Origin: Stromatinia cepivora | Taxonomy: Eukaryota > Ascomycota > Leotiomycetes > Helotiales > Sclerotiniaceae | Direction of reading: 5' to 3' | NCBI GenBank assembly: GCA_014898415.1 | Contig: RCTD01000003.1 | Coordinates: forward strand, 1,054,001 to 1,118,000 | DNA: 64,000 nucleotides | Shown: positions 1-11,713 of the stretch, piece by piece | Layout: each line of letters opens with the position of its first letter | How positions within the stretch are numbered: position 1 is the stretch's first letter | The notes under the pieces: generated by a model | Seen by the model: the letters and a program-made list of their open reading frames with translations, nothing else | Database searches by the model: none | What the model was told of the DNA's origin: nothing | Program-made: the position numbers and the translations under genes

Positions 1-2
1 CA

Positions 3-1451
3 TTCTCAGACGTCTCCTGTAGATCAATAGATTTCTCGCCGGACAGCACTATTATAGCCACAGCTCTTAGGTATGAGGAAATTCGCCTTTGGGATTCAAC
101 AACAGACTACCAATTGCTCTGGGCATCTAACTATTACAAGAATTCCATATATTTAATTAAGTTCTCGCCGAATGGAAAGGTACTAGCTTCAATGGGTTAT
201 CATTGCATTCTACTTTGGAACGTAGCCAAAGGCAAGTTGTTACAGGCATTTGATAGACCGTTGCGTGATTTTTTAACTTGTGTCACCTTCTCGCCGAATG
301 GCGAGATTATAGCTTCAGGGTCTGGTTTCAGCGGGAAGATCCGACTTTGGGACGCATCAGGAAGTTTGATACAAATACTCGACGGTCATTCAGGGTCGGT
401 GCGCTCTATTTGTTTCTCTCCAGATGGTATGAAACTAGCTTCAAGCTCAAGAGATGGAACAACTCGGCTTTGGAATCTCAAAATTCCGATAAATGGATCA
501 TTACCAAGGATTAGAAAGAATCAAACTTCGTCCTATCTTAGTCCAATTATAGCAATGACTTATTCGCCAAACGGTAGATTGATAGCTATATTGTCTTTGG
601 GTCACATATCTCCACGTTGGGGTGTGAAAATTTGGGATGTGAAACCTGGTAAATTGCATCACAAGCTCGAGGGAGATGTAAAGCTATCTGGAAGAATACC
701 GCTTCTGTTTTCGCCAGATAGCACGATCATAGTTATATGCCAAAATGATGAATCCCAACTCTGGAATACGCAAACGGGCCAGTTTTTGCGAATACTTAAG
801 ATTGGTGGGAAGAATATGGTATGTCCGGCTTTGTCGGGTAACAAAGCACTAGCTCTTTGCATTGCAATTGATGCCTCGGATTATTCACTTGACGACTCTC
901 CCTACCGTCTCATCACCAAAATTTGGGATATAGAAACGGGCGAGCTTCTGAGAACAATGGATAATGATATAAAATTTGTATCTACATATGACACACAATC
1001 AGCAATTACCCCGCTTGCGTTTTCATCAGACAACCAGTTTTTGAGGCTGAAGCTTGGTCACGATGAAATTTACTAATGGAATGTGGCGACCGGCAAGTCA
1101 GTGCTTGCACACAATGATGTTAAGTTTCAGACATCAATTCCTTATCAATACAAAACAGAAAAAGACTGGCTAGTCAAAAGAACATGTGGTTCGCTGTGGA
1201 GTGGTGTACTTTGGCTCCCTAGCGAATATCGAACTGAGTGGGTAGAAAATTATGGTGGAATAATAACTTTGGGGTTAGACTCGCGAAACCCCTTTCTTTT
1301 TAGGATTAGACGTGATGAAGATGATGGGTTTATTAAAGATGTGGGGAGATGGAGAGGTGAACCTAATACAGATGAGGAATCTGAGGAGGAAGAATTAGAA
1401 GAGGAAGAATCAGAGTCAGAAAGCGGCTTGAAGGAGGAGAGTTCTGATTAA
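3..1451 (+). pseudogene. WD40-repeat protein, C-terminal part, broken by one in-frame stop
   Basis: The frame is open from the left edge, so the 5' end lies outside the window. It encodes about six or seven recognisable WD40 blades, seen as repeated FSPDG/FSPNG...IRLWD units (for example FSPNGEIIASGSG followed by KIRLWDASG, and FSPDGMKLASSSRDGTTRLW). This blade pattern is typical of the propeller at the C-terminus of fungal NACHT/NB-ARC proteins (HET-D/E type), but the N-terminal part is not visible. A TAA at 1074-1076 interrupts the last blade between EIY and WNVATGK. The same frame then continues through the rest of the blade to an acidic Glu/Ser tail (about residues 95-122 of the downstream piece) and stops at 1449-1451. 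No GT-AG intron can remove the stop. A single C-to-T change from CAA would explain it. Either a pseudogene allele or a shortened propeller. Confidence 0.7.
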
Positions 1452-2762
1452 AAGAAGGAGGGGACGGAGCTTCCTGAGAGAGTGAAATCAGAAAGAAGCA
1501 GAGTAAAAAGATTTGGGAGGGAAAAAGGAAGATTCTGAAGAAGAATGGGTGGAGATAGAGTGTGATGAAGAGTAGAGAAGAAGAAGTGCTGTTTTGTTTC
1601 AAGAATACCACAAGCGAGGAAAACCATGCGAGATAATTTCAACGCCACTAATGCCAATTTAAATACAGCGATCTATAAACAGAATGAAGAAGAAAAAAGG
1701 TGATCGCGCCGTCGTCGCATCTCATCATAAAGTCGTAAGCCGTAAAATGGAATCATGCACATATGTTGAGAAAAGACGCTTGCTATCGGCCGTGGCGAAG
1801 CTCATAGTGAATATACACGTCGCCGTAATGAGGCGGGGTCAAGGCCATTAAAGATGGATATCTCGGCCACGCGATGAATGACCAATTAATGAAGAGACTT
1901 CTTGTGAATGGGATCATCAACGTCTTTACCAAGGGTACTCGATTGCTTGATGTATTTACTTGCATGTTATCTTAATCGAGATGCACATCTCTTTGTGCGT
2001 ATATATGCAAGCCTGACTTAAGGCGACTGGCCAAAATCCGAGAACAGATTTCATATAGAGGATTGCACGGTATCACGATATAAAGCAGAACCTTCTATGT
2101 GCATGTGTATGCAGACTTGTTTAAGGTGACTGTGCCAAAGCCATAGAGATTATACCACATAGTCAGGCGCTGACCAAGACTGTATATGTGTGTGTCATCT
2201 TCATACGCTAGCATAGAGGCTTCAGCTTGCAAGCGCGACAAGACAATGTGAAGGCACAAAGCAAAATAAGAAGAGACGGGCTTGTGTATAAAACAAAAGA
2301 AAACTGGGATTTGAAATTAAGCAGGAGAGGAAATTTTGTGTAAAAAAAGGAGACCTATTTGTTTGAGATTAATGGTACTAAGATTAAAACTTAACCCAAA
2401 TGGATGTAATGCTCGAGGGTATGTCTTGGCAGGGCATATGGTCTCTTAGTTGCTGCCTCAAAGGCCTGAGAATTGTAAGATACTAGTATTTTGAACTTGA
2501 CTTCTATTATTTGTACAGTACTTGTAACTGTCTGGTTTTATGAGTGCTGCAAGGTCTACTTGTGGAAAAATTGGCTAGATTAGATATCTTGTATCAAGAT
2601 CCCCTGAGTACACATACCTTTTAACCTCCTTTATTATCTTGCCTCAGTAGGTCTTGTGCGAAAGGTCCTGTCTAATCTCACTCAACAACAGTAGCTTTGT
2701 CTGCAGAAACAAGCTGTGACTCCTTATTCATCAAATGCTGTTTGCTTTGTTTAATCAACATC
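1452..2762. other. Non-coding stretch with a diverged 104-bp duplication
   Basis: No convincing gene. The first 150 bases continue the purine-rich composition of the preceding acidic tail. Two related segments of about 70 bases begin near 1994 and 2098 (both run tgtgc..t.tatgca.....t.aaggcgactg-like) and look like an old tandem duplication of about 104 bp. Confidence 0.5.
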
Positions 2763-3867
2763 TCAATCCCTTATGTTTAAGGGTTTTGATCCTACTATTA
2801 TCTCATTGTTAATCTGAACATCAGTTAAGGGGATTTGGTCAAGAGAGTAATGGGCACTCGCCAAAATAAGGTATGATATATGATTGAAATCACTTTTTAA
2901 CTTCTCATCGTTACTGAATACAATAAAATGGCAACTGCTGGTCTGCCGAAAGGTCTTTTTCCTGCAATTGACCAATTATTGGTGTTATACATCAGATATT
3001 CTAACACGCAGTTGACCTCATCAATCTAAATGCCAAAGAGGGGCCGTTAATCCAAGAAAAAGAAACTGGCACTTACTACAACAAGATCCGCAGAGAAGTC
3101 TGATCTTTCATTATACTTCTGACCATCGCCGAGGACTGGAGAACACTCATCATCTTTCTGCCAAGTGCTTATTTCTTTCTCTCAACAGCTGACTACTATC
3201 TTGCACAGCAGGTACAGGAACTGGCTATGGTGCTAAAGGCAAGAAACAGTCAAATCAAGGGAATAACAGATACTTACTATATACAACAAGGTCAGCAGAT
3301 GGTTTAGGTCCTTCCTGCTGCTTCTGATCGTCGCCGCGGACTGGAGAATACCAAGTGGATATCCACCATAAGCTCTCTTCCATCTTTCAACAGCTGATCA
3401 TTATCTTAGATCGCAAGTAGAAGTGCTATTCGTCGGTCTACACATTAATTCAGACTCAATAGACCGCATTAGTCGGTGGAATAACAAACACTTACTACAA
3501 AAACAAGATCCGCAGAGTGATTTAAATCTTCTTCTTCCTTTCGGCCATCATCAAATACTGAATAATACCCACTGCATGTCCGCCATAACTTCTCTGCCTT
3601 GCGATGGCGGAATAGAACATTGAATCTCAGGTACAGGAGCTCGTTATCAGTCTTTGTGTTAATCTGGATATAGGAGATATTATTGGCTCGAGAGAATGAG
3701 AAGTAGGTTACTTACTAGAAAAGATTCTCAAAAGGATTAGTCTCTTCCTTTTATTTCTAGCCATCAACGGAGACTAAAAAATATCAACCGCTTTTCTGCA
3801 GAGAGCGCTATCCTATCCCCACACTTAATAGTCGATTACCACCTTTTCTCGAACAGGTTTTTGAACT
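2763..3867 (-). pseudogene. Decayed repeat-protein gene with one repeat per exon (unknown family)
   Basis: Four related blocks of about 200-220 bp start (on the plus strand) near 3071, 3272, 3490 and 3710. Read on the minus strand each ends in a splice-donor-like TAGTAAGT preceded by a related peptide: SPVLGDGQKYNERSDFSADL, SPVRGDDQKQQEGPKPSADL, SVFDDGRKEEEDLNHSADLV, and a copy carrying several stops. A fifth copy without donor (FIVFSNDEKLKSDFNHISYL) lies at about 2880-2950 and runs to a stop at 2763, as a last exon would. I infer a gene with a repeat of about 35 residues, each in its own exon, separated by introns of about 100 bp. The block with stops (near 3710) carries TAG and TAA where others have CAG or CGA, as C-to-T decay would produce. 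The family was not recognised and the 5' part is not found. Confidence 0.5.
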
Positions 3868-4025
3868 TATCTAGATTCCGTTGATGTGCCCACCAGGAGA
3901 ACATCGTTAGTCCGCGAGAAACCTTTCATCCCTCACAGCTAGGTATATCTAGATTCCGTTGATGTGCCCACCAGGAGAACATCGTTAGTCCGCGAGAAAC
4001 CTTTCATCCCTCACAGCTAGGTATA
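3868..4025. repeat. Perfect 78-bp tandem duplication
   Basis: Bases 3868-3945 are repeated without a mismatch at 3946-4023, with two more matching bases. The unit begins tatctagattccgttgatg. Identity of the copies in a region otherwise full of diverged repeats points to a recent event, or to an assembly duplication. Confidence 0.95.
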
Positions 4026-5347
4026 CCCAGAACCTAAGATCAATCCTCCCTTATCGACGACCACAGATCACTCTATATTGGTCTGTTGTGCTAATTCTTC
4101 TTTCGTTGGACTATAGATTTCATACAACTTTGAAAATCGGGGGACCCCATCGATCATACGAATATAACGGGGACAAGAGTCTAATAGAACAGGGGACGGA
4201 GGAACAGATAACGAAGGGTCAGAGGGTCGAGAAGCAAAGCGTGAGGCGCCGGAGGGTAAAGAAAGAGAGTAGAGGGACCGATGGTGAAGGACTAGAAGGT
4301 GGAGGAGCAAGGGTAAGTGGCCGTGCGGTACGGGGGAAGAGGGTGGAAAAGAAAATGGAGGGGCGGAACGTGAAAAACCATTTGGTGGAGCGCCGGAGGA
4401 TAGAGGCCTGAAGTTTGCAGGATAACGCGACAGGGCTTCCGGAAAGTGATCATTGAGTTATACAATATGGGATAATGTACCAGATGAACAACTAATGAAG
4501 GGGCAAATAACAGAGGAAGCAAACAAAGCGAAACCGCAAATTGCCACGGAGGTAGGCCTCATAGGGTTCTGAGGAAATATTGGTCCACGACTTTAAGGGA
4601 TTCCATCAGAAGGTAATACTTACGCACGGAGTGGGAACCCCTACAGGAAGGAATTGTAACATCAAGAATAAGGTTTGGAGAGGAGGATCGTTAATACTAA
4701 TTTGGTAGCAGGAGCTCTAAGTTGTACTCAGAGTCATCAATCAAGGGAAGCTATAGCCGCAAACCTCCTCTTTGTGCATATCCGGTTAGTCTTTTATAAT
4801 ATTCGTAATTATACCTCTTTCTAAGTAATTCTATATCACTCAATATCCTTTAATTAAAAGAGAATCGGATAAATCGACTCAATGATCATTGTGTCATATG
4901 CAATACAGGCGGACAGGAAAGTTTCGGCCTCTTTAGAACATTCACGTGGGACTAACTATCATTATTAGATTACAGGCAAACTACTCATGACGAGGTTTAC
5001 ACCAAACTAACCAAGTCCTGTAGTCTTAAATGACATCTTGTCGTCTTCTAAACAATATTTGGTACTTGCTCAACTGAAAATTGATGGGAAGAAATAACTC
5101 CGGCTCCGAGACGAATCTGGGGCTTGAAGGCAAGTTTGATAATCGTGGGTGCAAATTACTACCTAGTCACAAGCATGAAGGTTAAATGGCGCCGCGGCAG
5201 CTAACACCATTTCAATCCAAATTCTGTACTCCTTAACTGTGCTGAAGTTTCTGTTTTCTCTTCTGCGGGAGTACGTCTAATTTCTTGCAAGGCATAGACT
5301 AATCGCATATCTACGTAGCATTAGCTCTAATTCAAATCAAATCGATC
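4026..5347. other. Intergenic, no supported gene
   Basis: Open frames here are short and mutually contradictory on the two strands. The segment 4170-4410 is strongly purine-rich on the plus strand. Nothing else recognised. Confidence 0.5.
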
Positions 5348-5787
5348 ATGAATTTACTACTGCGACCACCTACTACTATAACATCGAACAACTCTCGACA
5401 TAGATTATCTAGGCTGATAAAACGACGAGCGGATGTCTGTTCAACGATCGGAATTTTGTATATATTGATACCTTGCTCACGTCGCTATCCCGTGCAAAAA
5501 GACTACGAAACTCTGGGAACAAAGGTATATTGGATCCCGGAGAACAAATCGAGAGAGACGGGATATATAATCATCCTTCTTTTATTGAAGCAGAAATGAT
5601 TGTCACCGAGCCCGGTGAGACTGGCGAAGCTTCTTGCCATGTTTTGCTCTACCGGAACCTGAAGACTTACTTTGCCCTGGAACCTTCTGGAAGAGATCTT
5701 AGAACCTTCGTATTACGAACAGAAAGCGGAACAACAGGAGTGGGTTTGTGTATAAAGTTGGTTCTGGGAAGAACGTCAAAGGTATAA
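5348..5787 (+). pseudogene. Possible coding fragment, unrecognised
   Basis: Two overlapping frames each carry protein-like sequence. The later one (5473-5787) reads GEQIERDGIYNHPSFIEAEM and then a stretch of mixed polar and hydrophobic residues. No family is recognised and no clean start, intron or partner exon was found, so this may be a decayed exon or chance. Low confidence. Confidence 0.2.
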
Positions 5788-8700
5788 GGTGTAATGAATC
5801 CGAAAATCGAGCTATGCTATGAGCAGAGAAGAATTAAAAGGAGAACAAAATGTCAAAGAAGCTGATAATGAAGTTATAGAAATACCAAATAAGACTTCAA
5901 ATCGGATAAGAATAAGAAGTTTAAACACAACAAGAAAGACAATCAGTTTACATCGATGGCACAACGGTGGCCCCTTTTCTGCTCAATGTGAGAATTCATA
6001 CAAATGTCGAATAGGGAATGAACATAGCGGAGAGGGGAAAGATTGCATATCCATTGCCATAAGGTGCAAAAAGCAGCTGAGATCTCTCCTCCCTTAGCTT
6101 TTGTTTTCCAATTATTGCACCATATTCCACAGCTCCGATCTGTTTTCTTTTCTTCATTTCTCTGTAATAATCGAAAGAGCAGATTCTCCGAAATCTTGTG
6201 GAGAGGCGCCAATCTCAATAATTTGAGCGACCGACACCAACACACCAGTAGGCTTGTGAAGAGAGGTTTCCAAAACATCCCTCCCAATCTGCTACACATT
6301 ACGGTGTTGCACATTCATAAGCCGGTGGTTTTAAAAAGCCTAATCAGCCTCTTTGACAGGCTTACGCCCTCTACCCTTTAATTACCGAGGTTTGGTAATG
6401 GAGTCAAGGACTCGTATCGATAGAAAGCACACTGGACTTGTTGAGGTGGCTCGGACAGGCTACAGTCCCTGGTTTTCCGTGCAAAAGTTTCCATCACTGT
6501 TTGTATTGTAAATTGATGGGGCTGGCTACATGGCACCATTCGCATTATAGATACAGACTCTACCAGATTCCTTAAAAATGATATTATTACTACTCGGAAC
6601 CATCGGTCGAGTAGAAACTGCCAGCTTTTCTCCGTGCTAAATACAAAGGGACTGCTTAATGTCTTAATTATACAAGTGGATACCACTAGAATGTGAGGAA
6701 GCGACGAGAAGTTTCCATAAAATTGAGAAAAATGCGTTAAAATTAAGGAGGTGGCCGTATGGCACAATGTTCTGATGTACGTCTTCGGGAAATGGAGAAA
6801 TGTTCCCCATTCCTGCCTACAACACGTCATTAACCTGGCCCTCTTCAACGCCATGAAATAAGCCTACTGAGGCGCGGTAATACGAAAATATTCGTATAAA
6901 ATTAGAAAGCTCAGTCGGAATAGAGTAGCGTGAGGAAGATGACAGGTATATGAACGCAGCCCCCCTAACGGACGTGAGCGGATTAGTTAGTCAGTCCTTG
7001 CTACATCATCATACATCTCTCCTTCTTGCTCTATACTGGCATTCAAACGTTTTTTCGTCTAGAATACTACACAAACGAAGTTAACCATCCTTCGAAAGTG
7101 GCACTACTTCTATGCCAATAGTTGTGAATTTGGTTACTAATTACTTCCATGATTCAATAACAAGCACCACTGCTTATAAAACTTGCATTCATCACATTCT
7201 TGCACATGCCCACTTTTCGATGTAGCCTTACATAATGCTAACTCATAAAGTACTGAGCTACAAGAAAAATCCAAACAAAGCAAGCTCCGCACATACTTGT
7301 GAATCAGCCTTTCACTTAAAGCGTACCACTTAGCAAAATCAAAAGAATGTAAGTGGAAGTAGCCATACCGTTCAACCCTCACCACACACATAATCCTGCC
7401 CAGAATTTACTTCCACACTCAGGACAATACTCCAAAGTATAATTGTGCTCTCCAAAAAACAAAAGCATATTCCATCAGTCCAAATTATTGCTCTTTGTGT
7501 CCTCATCAATCAGTTATCCAAGAGTATAAGTTGTACTCGATGAAAAGTACGAAAGCTTCCAGAACATATTCAAGGTAGGAAGAATGAGAAGAGTTGAGTG
7601 AAGGAAGAAACACGGGAATGGGGAAGAGGAAAGGAATGTATAGTTATGATGGTAAGCAAGAGTGAGAAAAGGGAGGGGGTAGAGGTACACTGGTTCCTTG
7701 CTTTATTTCTTCCCTGTTCCCTCTCTACTGCTCTGGAATAGGTCACAAAACTACAAGTATTGCTGGAAAAGATCAACATTTTCTATTAGCAAAATGAATA
7801 AAAAATGGAAGAAAAGGGAAATACAAACATCAAACTCCAACCCCACCATATATCTCAAAAGCCACTCAACCAGTCCTCCACCTCTGAAGAAAAATAATCA
7901 ATATAAGTACTCACAAGCAACACCCAAAACAAATCTGCATGAGCCTTTCATTCCTATTAATATTGCATAATGAAAGAATACTTAAGAATATCCATATCCA
8001 TACCTTTGACAAGAGTTGTCTAGTCATCAATACAATATTTTATTCAACATTCCTTCCATCCACAACAAAACCCCACCACCCGGACCCGGATCAACAATCC
8101 TCCCCCTTCCACCACCAACCGAACCAACTACCATCTTTCAAACCTCGTGATTTTTTACTATTGAACCTCAAGAGTTTTGTTGCATATCTGAATTGAGTGC
8201 TGTTGTTCGGTTTCAAGTTGGAAAGAAGCTGGACAACAAAAAAGTAGGTAGGTAGGAAGGAAGGATTAAGGAGCAAAAATGAAAAAACCTGCAGAAAATG
8301 AAAAATGTTGGATTTTGCAGTTTTGGATTTGGGATGTTTGGGAGATTGGGGATTTGATGGAAGGAGATTTAGATAAAAAGATCTCAGTTATGATATTCCC
8401 TCCCTTTTTTACTATATTTTTATTGAGGAGAGAGTGTAGGGTGTAAAGGGGTGGGTGGTAGCGGGGGTTAAAAAGGGGGAGCTCAAGTTTGATTCTTTCG
8501 GAACAATTCTAGATATTTTGGTCTTCTGATATTCAATATTTTGAATAAAATTAAGTTTTAATCATATATTGAGGATTGATACTTTAATGTTTTCTTGTTT
8601 TCTTGATTAGTGTTAAAAAATGTTTGGTAAGTGGAAGGAGGAAAAAAGAGAAGTTTTGAGAAAGGAGGAAGGGAAGCGGGTTTGGGCGCAAATTGTTGTT

Positions 8701-9365
8701 GCAGAAGCACGGGAGCTCCTCACGCGCAATGTCGAAGTTACTAGTCGAGCTTGGGCGATGAGAGACTCATTGCAGCCTCCCGAAAGACACGTAGATTCCT
8801 CTCAAAACGAAAAAAAACTTTGCTGAGCCCACACCGGTGGCTCAATGGGTCTTTTTCTTGCATTGGCTTCGACTTTCTTCGCGCTTTTTGGGGCCATCGT
8901 ACGGATGAAATCAACCCCTTCTTCCCCCTCATCTCCCTTCTACTCCTCCCCTTCTTCTTCCCATCCCTCTTATTATAAATAACCCCCCCTATTAGGATCC
9001 ACCTTCTCACCTTCAAACTCGCTTCCGGGACCAAAATCCAGTTCAACCCCCGCGATATATGAAGCCTCTGTCTCTTTATTGGCCGGCATAGACTGTCGCA
9101 AGAGAAGTGAGCACATTGTCCATTTTTGGTTTGTGGTTTTAACCGGTACTTACTTATCTGGCTATTTCAAGGTCCAACTTTGAATTTCCGAATGTCGTAG
9201 ATCTTGGTGTCCCAAGTTTCGTGGTGGACCAAAAAACTGCAGAGGTAAACTCTTATCCATCTATATCTTATTAAAGCCCTTAATAACCCAACAGAAGCAC
9301 CAAATCTCACCCAAGTAAGCTACTTGGTAATCATCTCATCGCGGTACAACCATACACAGGGACAC
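5788..9365. other. Intergenic, no supported gene
   Basis: Several frames of 60-160 codons exist on both strands but none shows domains, consistent composition or splice support. A 45-codon frame at 8845-8982 (MGLFLALASTFFALFGAIVR, then a Pro/Ser tail) looks like a signal peptide followed by low complexity, but could be chance. Confidence 0.45.
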
Positions 9366-10068
9366 TCAAACTCCGCATGCAAACAGCCAACAACTGATAT
9401 TGGAGGCAGCAGAGTAGTTTTGATCTAGGCAAGTCATATAGAGTCTAGACGGCAATATCTGTGGTGTTTGCTGCTCTGTTGTGTTTTCGATCGTCTTAAA
9501 AATCTCCTCCATTCCCTCTCCACCAAACTTCAACTTCGGTCTCGTCCCCACCATCCCCAACTTCATCCCTTCCAACGCCTCCTTCAAATTGGATCTAGAT
9601 AGAGACCTCGCAATGTCTGCGATTGGTTGAGTGGTTTCGAATTGTGTCTGAAGAATAGGTCGACTTGGCCATTCGCGGGTTTCGATGCCAGCAATGACGC
9701 AGCTTTGGCAAAGGCCGAGGGAAAAAAAGTTCATGAAATGCGGTAAAGTTATAGGATGTAAGAGGAAGCTGTACTAGCAAGCGAGGCAGGCTTCTCTCCC
9801 TCTTGTGAGAATTCCTAATAAGTTATTAAATCATCTAATAATATCAACCGAACCAAGTATCTTCATTTCCATCGCTCTCATCCTTGCGTTTGCGTTTTGC
9901 AATTGTCCCAACCGTCGTTTCCGCAACTTTGTGCGCATCTTTATTTTTATTTGGACGTCTAGGTTGGTAGCCGGGTATAACCCTTCGCAGATAATGCATA
10001 CATTGATTTGTTCCAATCGTTGTCTTTGTCTTGCACTTCTTCGTGGTCGCCGATAGATATTCATCCAT
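9366..10068 (-). CDS. Hypothetical protein, two candidate exons, unrecognised
   Basis: An ATG at 10068 opens a frame to 9844 with a basic cluster (AKRKRKDESDG), nuclear-localisation-like. A second frame at about 9734-9366 carries CQSCVIAGIETREWPSRPIL and an amphipathic Leu/Lys segment, ending at a TGA at 9366. Both have protein-like composition and the same orientation and could be exons of one small gene, but no good GT-AG pair linking them was found. It may therefore be two genes or a decayed one. Function unknown. Confidence 0.3.
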
Positions 10069-10777
10069 TTATCAATCTCAATGTGGAAAATACCTGCAAA
10101 GTAAAGTAATAAAGAAACCTTTTGAAGTTGGGAATTTGAGAGGGGAAAGAAATTCTTTTATGTAAATAGTCAAGATGTGTAGCAAGTATTGTAGGTGTAT
10201 AGCAATATCTAGAATCCAGTAGGTAGAAAGACAAATGTGAACAACAAGACCACTTAAGAATAAGCACTTTGAATTAGAACGACTCTTAAATGTTCTAAAA
10301 TGCTCCATCGTATCGAGCCACAGAAGAGATGGTGTTAGACAACGCCTTAAACTACATCAATGAAAATTGAAGATATTCTATTGTTTCCATCCTGTATGTA
10401 TCTCCGCAGTTCCTTGATAGAGCATAAAAAAATCTCAAAATCTAGCCAATTCTAATAGGTATCCTCTTGCAATTGGTACACCTACTCAGTGTGATAGTTT
10501 TCGAGCTACATAATTGGTAACTTGCACCTAAACTTATACTCCTCCCCCTCATTCACCAATCAACACTCCTCGCACAAAACCCTCTCTCTACCATCCATAT
10601 CCACCTCCACCAGCACCTGAACCTCCTTAACCACCTCCCTACAGTTTCGAAGTCAAGAGTATAGTCTGCCATCAAACATCTTCTAAACCCTCGAAAGTGA
10701 AAGTGAACCAAACGCCATCCAATACAACTCTAGCCCCATCAACTCTTACCCGACCAAGAAACATTCATCCCCTCAAT
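10069..10777. other. Intergenic, 3' side of the J-domain gene
   Basis: No gene seen. The 10530-10640 part is rich in C and T on the plus strand. Confidence 0.5.
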
Positions 10778-11713
10778 CTAATCCTCTTCACTTCCATCCT
10801 CTTCACTTCCATTCTCTTCACTTCCATCCTCTTCACCTCCATCCTCTTCACTTCCATCCTCTTCACTTCCATCCTCTTCACCTCCATCCTCTCCACTTCC
10901 ACCCTCCAACTTCCCCACCACAGTGTCGTTCTCCAGAGATTGGGTGATATAAGAAGCTCTCCTCCTCCTCATCAGGGCTCTGATTTTGCCAGCAAACAAG
11001 TACCAGAAGAGCCTTAAAAGCAACCAAATTGTCGATAGTATCACAGACCAAACAACAATTACACCCACCCAAAAATATTTCTCAAAAGGATCTTCAACCC
11101 GCCCTGCCGCTATGTCACAATACTGACTGAAATCGCTTCTCGAGTCCCTCGATGTCCACGTCGGGATATTCCACTTTTTAGAATCTATATTCAATGTGAA
11201 CTCTCTACATGCATCATCATACATAAGCACATGTATAGGTTTTTCCGGTTTCCAAACACGGAAAACTTTCAAGTTCCAAAAAGAATCGATCATCTCTGAT
11301 GGTAAGGGTAAAACCCCATCCAATTCATGAATGAGATTAACCAGCACTGCCCAATTAAGAAACGACTCGGGGTTCGGGTTATAGGGGAAGAACCACGGTT
11401 TCATCCCACGATAACGTTGTTGCATTCTTCTCTCGCGTGCTTCGTCCCATTGTTGTACTCGTTCCACGTTATCCTCGATGTACTTTTCCAAGCTATAGTC
11501 CGCGCGGAGAATGTCTCTATATGGTGAAAAAATTTGCCACATAGCAGTCGCATTCAATACTGCTCCGGGATTCTTGTTGTTTTGTTTGTCTGGATGTACC
11601 AATATCAGGAACGATTTTAGTCTTTGCTTCTGCTCTTCTACAGGCCGGTATGGAGATATATCAAGGTTGTAAAAGAAGGGGCTATCCCCTGGAGTACAAT
11701 TGACATCGGGCAT
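10778..11713 (-). CDS. Membrane-anchored J-domain (DnaJ-like) protein with acidic tail
   Basis: Single exon of 311 residues from ATG at 11713. Residues about 12-75 resemble a J-domain: FFYNLDI at the start, then the HPD tripeptide at 40-42 inside LILVHPDKQNNKN, the motif that stimulates Hsp70 ATPase. A strongly hydrophobic segment at about 213-241 (FWVGVIVVWSVILSTIWLLL) is a single membrane span followed by the basic stop-transfer cluster RRRR. The tail (about 270-311) is a run of GSEED/GGEED units encoded by a 15-bp minisatellite. By analogy with other J-proteins it would recruit Hsp70 at a membrane; which membrane and which client cannot be told. No partner gene lies nearby. The J-domain call rests on HPD plus context rather than full alignment; the rest of the protein is not recognised. 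Confidence 0.75.
   Translation of the reverse strand: MPDVNCTPGDSPFFYNLDISPYRPVEEQKQRLKSFLILVHPDKQNNKNPGAVLNATAMWQIFSPYRDILRADYSLEKYIEDNVERVQQWDEARERRMQQRYRGMKPWFFPYNPNPESFLNWAVLVNLIHELDGVLPLPSEMIDSFWNLKVFRVWKPEKPIHVLMYDDACREFTLNIDSKKWNIPTWTSRDSRSDFSQYCDIAAGRVEDPFEKYFWVGVIVVWSVILSTIWLLLRLFWYLFAGKIRALMRRRRASYITQSLENDTVVGKLEGGSGEDGGEEDGSEEDGSEEDGGEEDGSEENGSEEDGSEED
10781..10905 (-). repeat. 15-bp coding minisatellite (GSEED repeats)
   Basis: About eight units of the plus-strand motif cttccatcctcttca, with scattered single-base differences, encode the acidic tail of the J-domain protein. All units keep frame, so changes in copy number lengthen or shorten the tail by five residues. Confidence 0.9.

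Noticed and set aside
6378..6854. 158-codon minus-strand open frame
   Set aside because: No domain, no consistent composition, no splice partners; Cys/Ser/Phe-rich reading looks like chance.
10697..11017. Plus-strand frame with repeated LFTSI units
   Set aside because: It is the antisense reading of the GSEED minisatellite in the J-domain gene.
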